Positions 1 to 11,318 of a stretch of DNA of 64,000 bases are shown here, one piece after another (within the stretch, counting starts at the first letter, position 1; every line of letters starts with the position of its first letter). The position numbers were made by a program, and so were the translations under genes. The notes beneath the pieces are model-generated. The model saw nothing but the letters and a program-made list of their open reading frames with translations. It was not told the DNA's origin and did no database searches. The stretch is from Codonopsis lanceolata (Eukaryota > Streptophyta > Magnoliopsida > Asterales > Campanulaceae): the NCBI GenBank assembly GCA_013146195.2, contig CM028378.1, positions 9,601,350-9,665,349 of the forward strand, in the 5' to 3' direction.

Positions 1-178
1 TTAACTTAATCTAACTGTTTCCTATTCATGTTTTTTTCCTACGTTTTTATTTCAATCGACTTTCTTCCATCCTTTTCAGGCTTAGTTTTTTTTTTCTCTT
101 TTTAAACTTTGTACCCCTTCTTTTTTCCTTCATGTAAAATGAGCTATTGAATCTATTTGATGAAATAGTTATATTATA

Positions 179-182
<4 letters not shown>

Positions 183-238
<56 letters not shown>
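183..238. repeat. (TA)n microsatellite
   Basis: About 27 uninterrupted TA dinucleotides, directly before a Helitron-like 3' terminus. The preceding bases 1-182 are AT-rich with no supportable gene. Confidence 0.95.
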
Positions 239-242
<4 letters not shown>

Positions 243-316
243 ATTTATTTGAATACTAACATCGTCCTATACTGACATCGTCCCATACTGACGCCGTGCC
301 CGGACACAAAATCTAG
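237..316 (+). mobile_element. Helitron 3' terminus (5' part outside window)
   Basis: The last 80 bases before CTAG|T at 313-316 match the 80 bases before CTAG at 5184-5187. Both read TTGATTTATTT..ATACTAACA.CG and end in a short GC-rich hairpin followed by ACAAAATCTAG. A hairpin a few bases upstream of CTAG is the signature of a Helitron 3' end. The hairpin here is slightly decayed (GTGCCCGGACAC). Confidence 0.5.
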
Positions 317-860
317 TAAATCATTAAATCATGGATTTATTCACTCAAAATCTCCCACATTATGCAACTTCCATCTATCCTTAAGAAGAAATGATTGGTA
401 ACACTTTGCAATTATAATATGAGTAAATCGAAATAATTTTATGTCTAAAAAAATATTAAACAAATTTTCAATTTGCAAGATTGATATACATCGTTTAAAA
501 CTCGACTAAGCAAACATGGATTTAGTAAATCAAATCATTTACCGTTCAACATCTAAACCGTGTCATATGCATGGATCATCAAGACGTTAGGACCTCACCC
601 TTCAATTTAATTAATTTGGTGTTTGTAAAATTGTATCAATAAATATTAAGCTATTGATTGGATGTAAAGCATTCCCGAAGTATTTTTTCTTGATTCATAT
701 TCTTATATTCATCGTGACACTAAGTACCAAAATTATTCTTATTTTGCTATCAATGTTATCTATATGGTCAATTTCATAAATATATTAAATCAATGGAGCA
801 TTAATTAAAGTTGTAATAAAGTAAGTAAGGATTAGATTTTTAAAAATGAGATTAAAGGAA
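317..860. other. Intergenic DNA without recognised feature
   Basis: AT-rich sequence with stops in all frames. I see no coding signature, no terminal repeat and no RNA gene. Confidence 0.6.
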
Positions 861-1057
861 TCTATAATACAATGCAGGTCAGTGTGGCACGCTTATAATT
901 GACTTGGGATAAAAAAGGGTCAGGTTTACTGTTTTACGGTGATCCTACGGTCCTAGTTAATTTCCATTTGCATACGCGTGAAGGGTTGTTTCTCTCCTAT
1001 TTGATCACCCTCATTTCGCCTCTACGACTCCGTGACCCTAAATCCCCGTTCTTCACC

Positions 1058-1081
1058 CTCTCTCTCTCTCTCTCTCTCTCT
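1058..1081. repeat. (CT)n microsatellite
   Basis: About 12 CT units in a pyrimidine-rich, 5'-UTR-like stretch. It is followed at about 1250 by a GTAAGT-type sequence and CT-rich DNA, which looks like a captured first exon and intron start. Confidence 0.9.
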
Positions 1082-1865
1082 ATATATCTTTTGTGACCCA
1101 CCCCGATTCCACTCAAGCACCCAGATTCTGGCGTCGGACTCTCCGATTTTCTTCTAGGTGCTCCCGCCGCCATAGGCACGGTAGTCGTCTGCCCTTCCCT
1201 CTCATCTGGGTCTCCCGCCATCGGTTCGCTCCCCTATCCACGAAAATTGTAAGTTTCTCTTTCTTCTTCTCTTTCTTCTATTTGAATCTGTGATTTTGGA
1301 TTTTGTGATTTTGGGTTTGGTTCTGTGATTTCAATTTGTTAGAGTTAAGGATCAATTCACCCCTTTTGGGTTTTGTGATTTTGGGTTTGGTTCCGTGCAG
1401 TAAAGAATTTTTCATATGAATTGTTACTATTTTTATTAAGTAGTATGTTGCTTTTGGGTTTGAGATCTTGGGTTTGGTTATGTGATTTCAATTTGTCTTT
1501 ATTCTTTATAATCATCTTTCTTTCTTTTTTGTTTCATTTATTCATGTAGAATGTAGAGTCAAATTGCTTGCTTCTGTGCAACAACAAAGTTTTTCAAATA
1601 TTTGAAATAATCAAAACCCACTAAATTAAGTCTCTCTACTTTTTAAATAAACCCCACTTCAATTTTTAGTAGAAAGATGATAAAATGCCCACAAATCAAA
1701 CCATAGAGCTAAACACCTTTCAAATACAATTTCTTGTAATATGAATTAAGAATTAGACTTGAAACCAAAACGCTAGACACACCCATTCAAGAAAAACACA
1801 GAATCAGCAGCACTTACTAATAGCTCAGAAAGGGATCTCACTAAAATTATTTTTATACATGAAGT

Positions 1866-2390
1866 TGTTAGGATATCCGGGCTTTGTACGTGCTCTTGGT
1901 TGTTGGATACCTGAAAAGAGAACTACCGTTAGGATGCTGGGGTTTCCCAGCTATAGCCCTCCGGTGTAAGAGTCAGTAATCAGGGAATTATGTATGTGCC
2001 GGAGCCAGGCATTCCCTTAAGCTTCCGGTGAGTGATTTGATAGAGATCTCTCTATATATTTTGTATGCAACATGCTCTTTTGTTAAGCTTAGAATGCAAA
2101 GTAAAACTTACCTTTCTTAGAGGGAAAGGTTTCCTTTTATAGTAGACTAGATTTGGGATCATGATTAGCCTGAGGGGTCCCTGATGGTGGGACTGTTCCC
2201 CGGCTCTGCTTGCAGCCTCGAGTGGTTAACAGGTTGCGTGTGATGTGCCAATTGTAGGCGGTCCAATGAGCTGATAAGGTATAGCGGCTTGCATGGCTTG
2301 CTGGCTCTTGTGGGGAAGGCATCTGGATACAATGTATAGGCTACGGGCTAAATAATTAAAATAAACCTCAATATTATACACTTTACCACA
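1866..2390 (-). mobile_element. Probable solo LTR of a Ty3/gypsy element
   Basis: Read on the minus strand, the segment starts TGTGGTAAAG and ends in CCTAACA. It contains a TATA-like CTATAAAAGG (about 2135-2145) followed by R/U5-like sequence with an ACACCGGAGGG motif, as is common in plant Tat/Athila-type LTRs. No primer-binding site, gag or partner LTR lies next to it, so a solo LTR left by LTR-LTR recombination is the simplest reading. I could not find a clear target-site duplication, and the exact ends are uncertain. Confidence 0.45.
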
Positions 2391-2912
2391 TGCTAGATGT
2401 TATCTGTCCTCAGCAAAGCACAATTACTCATCAAAATTTGGGATAGACAACATAAATTTGTTTTGTCATTCAGTTAGGTCCAATGACGAAAAAGTATAAC
2501 CAGATAAAATTGGAAAATGATAGATACCAAAAATATTATGATAATAATGAAAATTTGAAAAGGTGGGAAAAGCCTACCTGTTTGTTGCTACCAACCATAC
2601 AATATAAGCTCAAAATAAGTTGAACCAGAGTTCTAAGGTTTCACTTGCCTCACACACCACCAAAGTTTCTCACCAATTCCAAAATCCTTGACCTTTTCCC
2701 TTGCTTTATGTGCTTTATATTTATATTGGGGTCTACTTTTTATGGATTGGTTGATCATTTCGCAAATGGGCATGATTTAATTCATCAAGACTTCAAAAGT
2801 TGAAATTGGCATATTTATGGTCTAGAAGGAATGCATTTAGATGTGGCCTTGACAAGATACATGTTGCCAGTTCTCGTCTCCTAGGACAAAGCTTTTCCCT
2901 CTCAATGTGACA

Positions 2913-3288
2913 CTATACTTGACAAGCCAATGTAGTTACATTAGCTGGTGGCACCAATGTGTTCTGTTCGTAAAAATTAAAAAATGGCATACATGTCTTA
3001 ACTATACCCTGAATGCTAGAAGTTGTTTCTTTCATTGCAACCCATTTAACCAACAAACCGGCCAAGTAGGTAAATGGGATTTCTCTGTCTCCAGTTAATA
3101 CAGATTGGTGTTTTACAACATCAGCCATAGGAGTATCCATAGCAATGAGAACATCAGCCAGTTCCGTAGCTCTTGATGGCTGAAGTTCAGCATTTACCCT
3201 ATGGAGAAAAGCAGACTCTTCTGCTGCCCTTTCATTAATAGGTTCAGCATTAACAGAAAAACCAGATGTAGTACCTACAGTTCATGGA
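2913..3288 (-). pseudogene. Exon-like open frame, possibly a captured gene fragment
   Basis: The minus strand is open for about 125 codons downstream of a TGTAG acceptor-like site near 3286. Its composition is protein-like, for example NERAAEESAFLHRVNAELQP followed by ADVLIAMDTPMADV and GDREIPFTYLAGLLVKWVA. A possible donor (ACAT|GTATGCC) lies near 2990, so the real exon may end there. I do not recognise the family. No neighbouring exons are seen, and the fragment lies inside the candidate Helitron, which often captures exons. It could also be chance. Confidence 0.35.
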
Positions 3289-4513
3289 CACGCAACAAAG
3301 TGAAAATGCCTTTAGCACATATAAAAAGAAATATATGAGGAATATGCGCCACCTATTATTAACTTTTGCTTCAGTCACGACCTCGTTTCGTTCTTAGTTT
3401 GTTTCTTATAGAGGCTACTTAGGGCTTCAAATCGTCTATCACACTCTCTGTCACATTCATTGTCTCATTGAATCTCGGTCGTACACATTCCTTATTATTT
3501 TAGTCAGTCTTCTTTTTATAAGGAAACATGTGAGGTTGAGATTCAATGGGACAGGGGATGTGACAGAGAGCGGGACAGATGATTTGAAGCCGCTACTTAA
3601 GGAGAGGGACTCCACCCATAATTAATTCCTGCTCATAGTTAATAGTTAACCCATTTAAATGCCCATGTTATGAAAATATGAAGAGTCTCAGGTCTCCAAC
3701 TCCAAGTCCCATAACGAAATTAATTCAAGCAAGGGAATAAACCAAAATTAAAAAACGGTGCTTAAGACTTTCACGCGGAATGGATGGAGTATATTTTAAT
3801 TATAAATTTTAGAGTAATGGATTTTAGTTTTTTGTTAAACAGTTAATCTCATTTGCTACCAAATGAGACAATGAAGTCTGATGATTAATTCATGAGATTT
3901 ATGTCCAAGTTCCTTCATCTATCAAGTTTAGATTAAAATTTCAGCCTTTTCATTTACGTTCCCCCCTCCCCCCTTTGGGTTTTGCTGTACAGAAACTTTG
4001 TCTGAATCGAAGCTCATGTCCACCGTTCGTCTCTTTCGATTTCGAAGTTCGCCATCCTCTTCGCCGGTGCATGTTTCTCTATCTTAGTCTCTTTGGAGTT
4101 TGACTGATTTCTTATGTTGTGTTTTCAAATTTTGTGCGTTGAAAAACCTGTTTGTGCAAGAGGGATGTATTTGACTGATTTCTTATGTCTGTACTCAAGT
4201 TATGTTTGTTGCATGCAAATTCATAAATATAAGCATACATTAGAGGGTTCCCTGTTTGTGTGGAATACATGCATTTGATTATATTTATTTCTCTATTGTT
4301 TTTCCCCTATGATTTTTTGATTACATGTCATTTAAGAACTTTTCAATTTAAAAAAAAAAACATAAAAATGGTTATTAAGGAGTGTGGCTAACAATGACCC
4401 TGTATTGGATGGAATTTTTAGTGTTCTTTGTAACTGAGTCTGATCCTTACTCATTTTAGTGTTCGTTTAATATGTGCCTTAGTTGCATAGGTACTTTGTA
4501 ACTGTTTGATTTT

Positions 4514-4808
4514 ATGCCTCAATTTCCTGCAACCCCACCTGCAACTCCATCTACAACTCTGACACCCTCTCATCCTCCATCTCAAATACTATTGTACAAT
4601 GATAAGGATTCGAGTTTTGTAAATGAGGCGGTATGTTTTTTTTAATATTTTAATTAATTAATCTCTTTTATGCATAAAATATAGTTAAATTAATCTGTCT
4701 GAATCTTCTTTATCTCACGTGTAGATGGAAATACTTGACAGAGTTATTGCATCTCGCGTTTCAAAACCAGAAATTATTGTGAAACAAGAGCCTCCAGAAG
4801 AAGATTAA
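4514..4808 (+). CDS. Small two-exon hypothetical reading frame in the Helitron
   Basis: Exon 4514-4630 starts ATGCCTCAATTTCC and encodes a Pro/Thr/Ser-rich stretch ending DKDSSFVNEA. It stops at a GTATG donor. After a GTGTAG acceptor, exon 4725-4808 continues in phase 0 as MEILDRVIASRVSKPEIIV and ends KQEPPEED then TAA. The joined product would be 67 residues. Preserved splice signals and phase suggest a tail of a larger captured gene. The start codon may not be the real one. Family not recognised. Bases 3300-4513 hold only non-coding, leader-like DNA. Confidence 0.35.
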
Positions 4809-5189
4809 GTAGTGGTATAATTATGGATGCCCAAGGTTTACCTCAAATTCAAATTTCTTAGTTTTTATTTGTTGTTTGTATTTCTTTTTCGAGGTCAGGT
4901 TCCTCCGTCCTCCCTCCTATCAGGGCAAGACTGGTTGTTCCCCTCAAGTTTGTAATATTATTTCTATTAGTAAAATATAACAGGATACCGCCCTTGTTTC
5001 CCTAAAAAAATACAAAAGTAACTTTAGATTTTTATTCCACTGTGGATGATCATATTGTTTTAATTGGTTACCAAGATATGTTAATTTTAAATTATTTATT
5101 ATATTGATTTATTTTAATACTAACACCGTTCCATACTAACATCGTCTCATACTAACGTCGTGCCATAGGCACGGGCACAAAATCTAGTT

Positions 5190-5434
5190 AACTATACAAT
5201 GCAGCTCAGTCAATTGACAGAAGGTCTGGATCGATCTCGACCGTAAGATCCAACGGTTCTGGGTCAGTTACGAATAACCCCTTTACAAACAACCCCCTCA
5301 ATTATGGTTTAAATTCGAATAGCACCCCTCAACTACCACTTGAAGCAATGTACCCCTTCAGTTACGAATTTAATATATACTGACACCCCAAGATATACGG
5401 ACATCGTGCGTATGGCACGGGCACGAAGTTCTAG
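5190..5434 (+). mobile_element. Short Helitron-like element
   Basis: It begins ACTATACAATGCAGCTCAG, resembling the Helitron 5' end at 861 (TATAATACAATGCAGGTCAG). It ends with a hairpin (CGTGCG TATG GCACG) and GGGCACGAAGTTCTAG, like the 3' end at 5187. The base after CTAG is C, not the usual T, so the end may be decayed. Confidence 0.35.
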
Positions 5435-5576
5435 CCTATATTATAAAAGAGTTCATGGTCTAACTGACGGCCCTAATCGAATTGTGCTAAACACAATTGA
5501 CGGTCCAGATTGATTCGTAAGTATATGAGTTACAAATGAACTCCTCAGTTATGAGTTATGTTTGAATTTCCCCTCT

Positions 5577-5577
<1 letters not shown>

Positions 5578-5636
<59 letters not shown>
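5578..5636. repeat. (TA)n microsatellite
   Basis: Nearly 60 bases of alternating TA. The apparent Ile/Tyr-rich reading frame across it is an artefact of the repeat. Confidence 0.95.
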
Positions 5637-5638
<2 letters not shown>

Positions 5639-5864
5639 GACAAGAGTATATTTCTCCCTCCAAAATTTCATTTTTGAATTATTGACTTTTGAGTTACCAT
5701 TTCACTCTTTCTCCCTCCTATCTTTTCTAGTTGTATTTCTATTTCTCTCTCCCGTCTAGTCCTAATTTTCTTTCTCATCACCACCATCTCATCTCTTTTA
5801 ATTATGTTTAAATGTATATTTTTCTCTTTTTAAACATAAAAAATAGTAACTAAAACAAAAATAA

Positions 5865-6420
5865 TAGTTCCGGGGTCAAGAAAACAAAAGTATAAGAGGT
5901 TAGTAACATAAAAATAGTTTATGGAACAAGTCACTATAAAAATAAAAGTTACAGAATCAACAAAACAAAAATAATTTAATGCGGAGGTTAGTAAAATAAA
6001 ATAATTTATGGAACAAAAGTTTGAAACAAAATCTTAAAAATATATATGTAAAACAAAAAATACATTAGTAAAATAAAAATATTTGATGTAACAAAAATAA
6101 TAGTTACAAAGTCAATAAAAACAAAAACAATTTAAACTGCGGTTGCTAAAATAATTTTAAAAAAAATTACGGAACAAAAGTTTAAAACAAATTATTAAAA
6201 ATTGTTATGTAAAATAAAAATATTTGATGGGACAAACAATTTAAACTGGGGTTAGCAAAATAATAATAAAAAATTACAGAACAAATGTTTTCCGTAAAAC
6301 TAATTTTTAAAAATAAAACAAAAATAATAGTTACGAAGTCAATACAACAAAAAAAATATAATGAAAGTTATTAAAATCAAAATAATTTAAAAAACAAAAT
6401 AATAGTTTACGGTAAAAATA
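5865..6420. repeat. Degenerate AT-rich tandem array
   Basis: The pattern GGTTAGTAA / ATAATTTA(T/C)GGAACAAA / AAAATATTTGATG(T/G)(A/G)ACAA / AATAGTTAC(A/G)AAGTCAA recurs four to five times at uneven spacing of about 90-150 bases. Units are diverged and no frame stays open. The surrounding 5437-6989 shows no gene. Confidence 0.55.
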
Positions 6421-6989
6421 AAACAAGTGTGACTATTCAGTTACCATTTTGTCATGAATTAATTCACAAAGTCAAATAAATTTTTGAACATTGCTTTGAA
6501 ACTTGTAAATAATGAGTAGTTAGTAATGCCTTAGAAACACAAATGTGTCTATACAATTTTCATGAAATGTTTGATAAATAATCCAAAAAAATAAATTAAA
6601 TAAAAAAATATGAATACTTCAAATCTAAAGTTATTATAACAAAAAAATCAATTGAATATGATATTTTTTGACATGTGGATCATAAAGTTTATGAATTGGG
6701 TTATATCGACATAGACTCGTGAATAACAAAAAAGTATTTAGTAAAACAAAAAAATATGTATATTTGTGCATCATATTTGTGTTTGTAACGATGACTTTTC
6801 GTTGGTATAACATCTATGTTCATCTCAAATATCAAAGCCAAAAATTCTAATTTTAATGTATAAGACGTATATAACAACAATAATTCTTTAAGTAAAATAA
6901 TTTTACTTACCACGATATTTTTTTTGTTCTTAAATAATTGTATGTTTTTTTTGTTCTTTCGAAAATAAAAAATTGTTTCTAAACTATTA

Positions 6990-7246
6990 CTCCCTCCATT
7001 TTCAAATTACCGTTCACCTTTTTTTTTTTGTCTGTTCTTAAATAATTATCTTCTTTCAAAACTTTTCTTTAAAAAAAAATATTTTTACCACTTTACCCTT
7101 ACTTTTTCTACCTACTTTAATTATGACCACATACTCAAGGGTAGTAAAGGAAACCACACATTTCATCAACATTTATAATGCAGTCAATTATTTTTTCTTA
7201 AACGGTATGTCAGGTCAAATTAGACAATATTTTTAAAAAGGAGGAA
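6990..7246. mobile_element. Stowaway-like MITE
   Basis: TA precedes CTCCCTCC and GGAGGAA-TA closes the element, as in Tc1/mariner-derived Stowaway MITEs. The interior (ACTTTACCCTTACTTTTTCT, then TTTAATTATGACCACATAC) matches the element at 46368-46625. A fragment of the same interior follows at about 7265-7335, suggesting a second broken copy. Confidence 0.65.
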
Positions 7247-7342
7247 TATGTTTTATAACTGTTGTTTGACTAGTAAACCCTTACTTTTTTTACTACTTTA
7301 ATTATGACCACATGCACAAGGTCTTAATGAAAACTAGAAGAA

Positions 7343-7545
7343 TCTATAATATAAAACAGCTTTGAAGATACGTGTGTCATTGACTAGGGCTAACTACTAG
7401 CTCAGATTGGCCCATATTTATCTTTTTACAGAGATCCAACGGCTGTCATTTATTTGATAATCCAAGCGTTCGAACACAGTTACCCACCTCTTCTACCGTA
7501 TTTCGATTTTTTCCTCATACGCGTGATTCCCCCTAGAGTGGCGTT
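7343..7545 (+). mobile_element. Helitron-like 5' terminus
   Basis: A|TCTATAATATAAAACAGC matches the 5' end proposed at 861, and both are followed by a CATACGCGTGA motif. No convincing 3' end was found before the retroelement at 9350. The copy may be interrupted by the foldback element at about 7546. Confidence 0.35.
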
Positions 7546-8309
7546 ATTCAGACCCACCCTTCCTAACAATGTACCCCATCAAAATACTCACTTCTTATTT
7601 TATCCATCCTTCTTATAAGCATACCCCCTCCTTCCCTTCATGTGCGTTCCACTACCCCCTTTTTCTTCTTACGAGTTCTGACCCAGCCACCACCACCCCC
7701 ACCCCCACTGCCTCCTCACCGTTCTCCCTCTCATCTCTCACACTAGACTAGATCTGTCGATCTATCTCTCGACCCCATCTCCCAAATTCGGTTGTGCCCC
7801 TTCTTCCACTGCCGACCTCTTCCGCTTCGATATCATATCCTACAATCGGTCTGAGCCTACTCCAATAATCTTCAATTGAGACACTCTAAAGCTAGCCACC
7901 CTTCCGTCTTCTCTGACGAATCTCCATTGTTTGCAAACAGCACCAGTGAGCTCGCTCCAACCACACTACCCTCTCATCTCCATCCTAGATGTCGGCCTCC
8001 AGCCACATCACCCATCATAGTCGTCGTCCTTCCTGTTCCAGTTGGCCTCCTTCATCTTCTCTAGGTCATCTCAGTCTCCATGGTTTCGATTTTGTCTCCC
8101 CAGTCCGGCAAAGGAAGGAAGGGAAAGAATGAGAGAGAGAACGATGAGAAGGTAGTGGGGGTGGTGGTGGCTAGGTCGGAACTCGAAAGAGGAAAAGGGG
8201 GTAGGGGAACGCACAGGAAGGGAAGGGGGGGTATGCTTATAAGAAGGATGAGTAAAATAGGAAGTGAGTATTTTGAGGGGGTACACTCATAGGAAGGGTG
8301 GGTCTAAAT
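7546..8309. mobile_element. Foldback / MULE-like element with about 200-bp inverted repeats
   Basis: The left arm (7546 to about 7745, starting TTCAGACCCACCCTTCCTA) is the inverse of the right arm (about 8078-8309, whose complement starts TTTAGACCCACCCTTCCTA). Both contain TACCCC.TCAAAATACTCACTTC and CATCCTTCTTATAAGCATA. The 330-base core is C/T-rich and not convincingly coding. Long terminal inverted repeats without a transposase suit a non-autonomous MULE or foldback element. No target duplication was identified. Confidence 0.6.
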
Positions 8310-8479
8310 AGCATCACTATTCCCTCTATTCTCCATCTCCCTTCTTCGTTACCCATTTGGAATAGGTTTTCTTCCCTTTTATTCCCAAAGCCCTTTTCGA
8401 TTTCCTTCCCATCTCTCTCCAATCCTTCAATTATCTTTACCCAATTTATTTGTCTCTTTCTTCTTCGAAGGGTTTCGAA

Positions 8480-8975
8480 GCTTGCCGTCCAAAAAATGTA
8501 AGTATCTATATCTTCGTCTGTTTTGAGTTTGAAAATTTTATGGGTTTTAACTTATTAGTTGTTTGGTAAGGTTTTTCCCCCTTTTGTGGCTTTCTCCACA
8601 TCAACTGCGTCGGAATTCGAAACTCGCCATCCGGAAACTGTAAGTATCTCTATCTTCATTTGTTTTGAGTTTTAAATTTTTATGGGTTTTAACTCATTAG
8701 TTGTTTGGTTTGACAATTTATATGTGTCGTCTGTTCAAGGTTTTTCCCCCTTTTGTGGCTTTCTCCTCATAACTTCATCGGAATTCAAAGCTCACCATCC
8801 AGAAACCGTAAGTATCTCTATCTTCGTCTATTTTGAGTTTTAAAATTTTATGGATTTTAACAATTTATACATGTGTGTGTTCAAGGTATTTCTCCCTATT
8901 ATGGCTTTCTCCTCATCGACTCGGTCGGAAGCTCCATTCGCTTCCTCTCACAAACTACAAGTATGGCTATCTTAG
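8480..8975 (+). repeat. Tandem array of leader/splice-donor-like units
   Basis: Three to four units of about 142-168 bases recur. Each has GGCTTTCTCC.CAT....TCGGAA, then CGCCATCC.GAAAC.GTAAGTATCT, then ATTTTATGGGTTTTAAC. GTAAGTATCT starts at 8498, 8640 and 8808. A fourth unit near 8955 has ACAAGTATGG instead. The unit looks like a duplicated end of an untranslated exon plus intron start. No open frame runs through it. Confidence 0.7.
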
Positions 8976-9349
8976 TTTCTTTTCAGTTTGAAATCATTAG
9001 TTATTTTATTACAGTTCACATTTTTTTTGTTTTTTAAAACTTATATACTGGAAAACCTAAAGAGTGCCTTGTATTAAACATACCTCTCCACTTTTTTATA
9101 TCAATTTTTTTTCTCTTCCAGTTGTTGCTTCATTTGTTTGCTTTTGGTGTTGGTGTTAGGGGATGGGAGTTTGAATATTGAGTGATGATGTAAACTCCAA
9201 GGAGGTCAGAATTTTTGAGGATATAACATACTTCAAAAAGTTTGAACAATATAACATAGTTCAAAAAGTTTGAACAATTGGTGATAGTCCTGTTACAACT
9301 ACAATAAAGCCCCCGATAACTGTCACATAACATGTTCTCCTTTAGAATC

Positions 9350-10015
9350 TGACATGCCCGGCCCAAACCCAGGCACGAGCAAAGCACAAACGCCCACCAC
9401 GTGCCAGCCACGAGCCTGATTAATATGGGACCTACCTACCTAGTGGGCAGAGCTAGAGGACACCAAGCAGAAAGCACTATAGGACCCGTCAAAACCTGGT
9501 TGAGTATAGGCCATGCCTGTCTGACCAGGGGCCAGGCCCGGGATCTATACTTGTCTAACTAGTCTACATCGTACAGCTGGGCAGAGCCTTGCTCGCCCGG
9601 GCACGTATCGAGCAAGGAGCCTCAGAAACTTGCTCTCCAAGACAAGTCAAAGGTTTCCTTATCCGAGTAGGACACTTACCATATCTACTCCTACATTTAC
9701 GCGGCCAGCCGCCTATCATGCCTACAATTTAGGGATTTCCTCCTTAATTGGCTAGGTAACTATGGAAACCAAATCCCACAAGGATTCTACGTCATAAGGG
9801 GCCTATAAATACCCCTCAATAAACCTTATTCAAGGTGCACACTCTTTCTTGAACCTCGAACCTCTGTCAAATTCTCTTTTGACTTTTTCACACGATACTT
9901 ACTCTCACGCCGAAGTGGTTTCGCAAAGCCAAGCCTTGCACTCCCACTAAGGTGTTTTTCGTGATCTTAATCAGGTTCAAGGAAGCAGATCAAGCTCAGA
10001 TATCCTACCCATCAT
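9350..10015 (+). mobile_element. LTR-like 5' region of a Tat-type retrotransposon
   Basis: The segment lies immediately before gag-like coding and has LTR organisation. A TATA box is followed by sequence ending ACGCCGAAGTGG..., which resembles the U5 of plant Tat/Athila elements. The downstream element is truncated and no 3' LTR copy exists in the window, so the ends cannot be fixed by comparison. Confidence 0.4.
9804..9810 (+). promoter_or_regulatory. TATA box of the LTR
   Basis: TATAAAT in GGGGCCTATAAATACCCC, followed by a pyrimidine-rich leader and an open frame starting near 10020. This is the expected position for an LTR promoter driving gag. Confidence 0.5.
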
Positions 10016-10019
10016 ACGG

Positions 10020-11128
10020 ATGGCCCAAGCTGCATTTTTGTCACATCAGTTTGTTACCAGGAACATCGAAGTTTCTAAACTTTCTCTAGGTTTTTCGGTG
10101 AGTTTTTCGATTATTTGTGTTAGTGCAATTTCTGGCAAGGGTAGCAAACATCTTGCCACTGCTAGTAACCACCAGGCTGGGAGGCAGCTGGTTGGGAACA
10201 ACAACTCACTCTATGGTGAGGATGTCCCATATGTTGAGGAACAACAGTCTGAACATGCTAGCCAGAACCAAGCAAGCCAACGAGATGCTCGCCAAGTCAT
10301 CAACGAGCAAAGGGATGCTTGTGTTCAAGTCATCAGCGAGAAAACGGTCAGGGAAGCCAAGTGAGCTTGCCCGAACAAACCCCTGACCAACAGACTGCTG
10401 CTCTGCAAGTCCAAGCGGAGTATTATAATAAGATGTACGCGCTCAACTAGCAACTGCTTGCCTTGGGCCACGCCCCAGTTCCAGTTGCAGATTTGGTGTT
10501 GCCTGCTCTCAGCAATCCAACACCTGTTGGTGATGGCCGGGTCTCCCAATAATTGCCCGCTCCGAGCAGACGAATTCATCATGTTATTCATGTACCCTCA
10601 GAGCAGGCGAATGAAGAGCAGAGGGTAGACGACCAGGCAGAAAGCAGGTATAGCCGCCAAAATCCTTCCCACCAACATCATCGTCGGCAAGATCACCATG
10701 CCCGGGGAGAGAGCCACAGTTGTCGTAGAGCCTGCGAACACGCGAAGGCAGAAGCACACCGACTGAGGCATAGGGCGCGAGTTGAGTGGGAAGTGGAAGC
10801 TTCTTATGATTCGACCTTTTGCCCACCAGCTGCCGAACATTCCAGGGGAGCACGTAGTAAGCAGTCAGAATATGCCCGCTCGTCCAGACTCATAGTGGAC
10901 GCAGAAAAACGTTTGTCCGAACAGATGGAGGCCATGAAGAGAGACATGGCCAAACAAATGGCCAATTTAGTCGTGGCCAAGCCCGGTTATGGAGCCACAA
11001 AGCCGTTGGAGGGCAGCCCGTTCACTACAGAGATTGAGAACGCACCACCCGCCCAAGGAGTTACCTTCCCACAGTTCGAAAAATATTTCGGGAAGACGCG
11101 GGCAAACGATTGGCTCAGATCATTTGAA
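10020..11128 (+). pseudogene. Ty3/gypsy gag (truncated, broken)
   Basis: Open frames cover an N-terminal region rich in Gln/Arg/Ala/Glu, then (10553 onward) a typical Tat-type gag entry: SEQMEAMKRDMAKQMANLV, then GSPFTTEIENAPPAQGVTFP and QFEKYFGKTRANDWLRSFEA. Gag is the capsid-like structural protein of the element. The match stops abruptly near 11128, losing the rest of capsid and the zinc knuckle. Frame changes are needed between 10364 and 10553. Clearly non-functional. Confidence 0.65.
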
Positions 11129-11318
11129 GCACAAATTTTCAATTTTACACTTTGGCCCCTTCCTCGAAATCTTCACTAAAAGCTTCATAATTCATATAAA
11201 TCCACCTAAAACCCTGAAACTCATAAAACAACTGAGAAACACATATCAGTAGCCAAAAGCCTCATGGAATCACTCAATTTAAGTCATAAAAGTACCTGAT
11301 ATCGACGTATAAAATACA
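11129..11318. other. Junction segment replacing the end of gag
   Basis: AT-rich non-coding DNA, including CCTGATATCGACGTATAAAA, lies between the gag break and the protease-like frame. It resembles an LTR or UTR piece of another retroelement and marks an insertion-deletion event. Origin not identified. Confidence 0.4.

Larger units (their letters stand above)
861..5187 (+). mobile_element. Candidate non-autonomous Helitron with captured fragments
   Basis: The proposed 5' end is A|TCTATAATACAATGCAGG at 861. A related 5' start occurs at 7343 (TCTATAATATAAAACAG), and both are followed about 100-170 bases later by a shared CATACGCGTGA motif. The 3' end has a perfect 6-bp-stem hairpin (CGTGCC ATA GGCACG, 5159-5173) then ACAAAATCTAG|T. 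No Rep or helicase coding region is visible, so the element would be non-autonomous. It holds a probable solo LTR (1866-2390), an exon-like open frame on the minus strand (2913-3288) and a small two-exon reading frame (4514-4808). Pairing this 5' end with this 3' end is inference, since no empty site is available. Confidence 0.45.

Noticed and set aside
5562..5759. Frame with repeated Ile-Tyr
   Set aside because: Produced by the (TA)n microsatellite.
9130..9411. 93-codon minus-strand frame with Cys residues
   Set aside because: No homology recognised. It runs across the proposed start of the Tat LTR.
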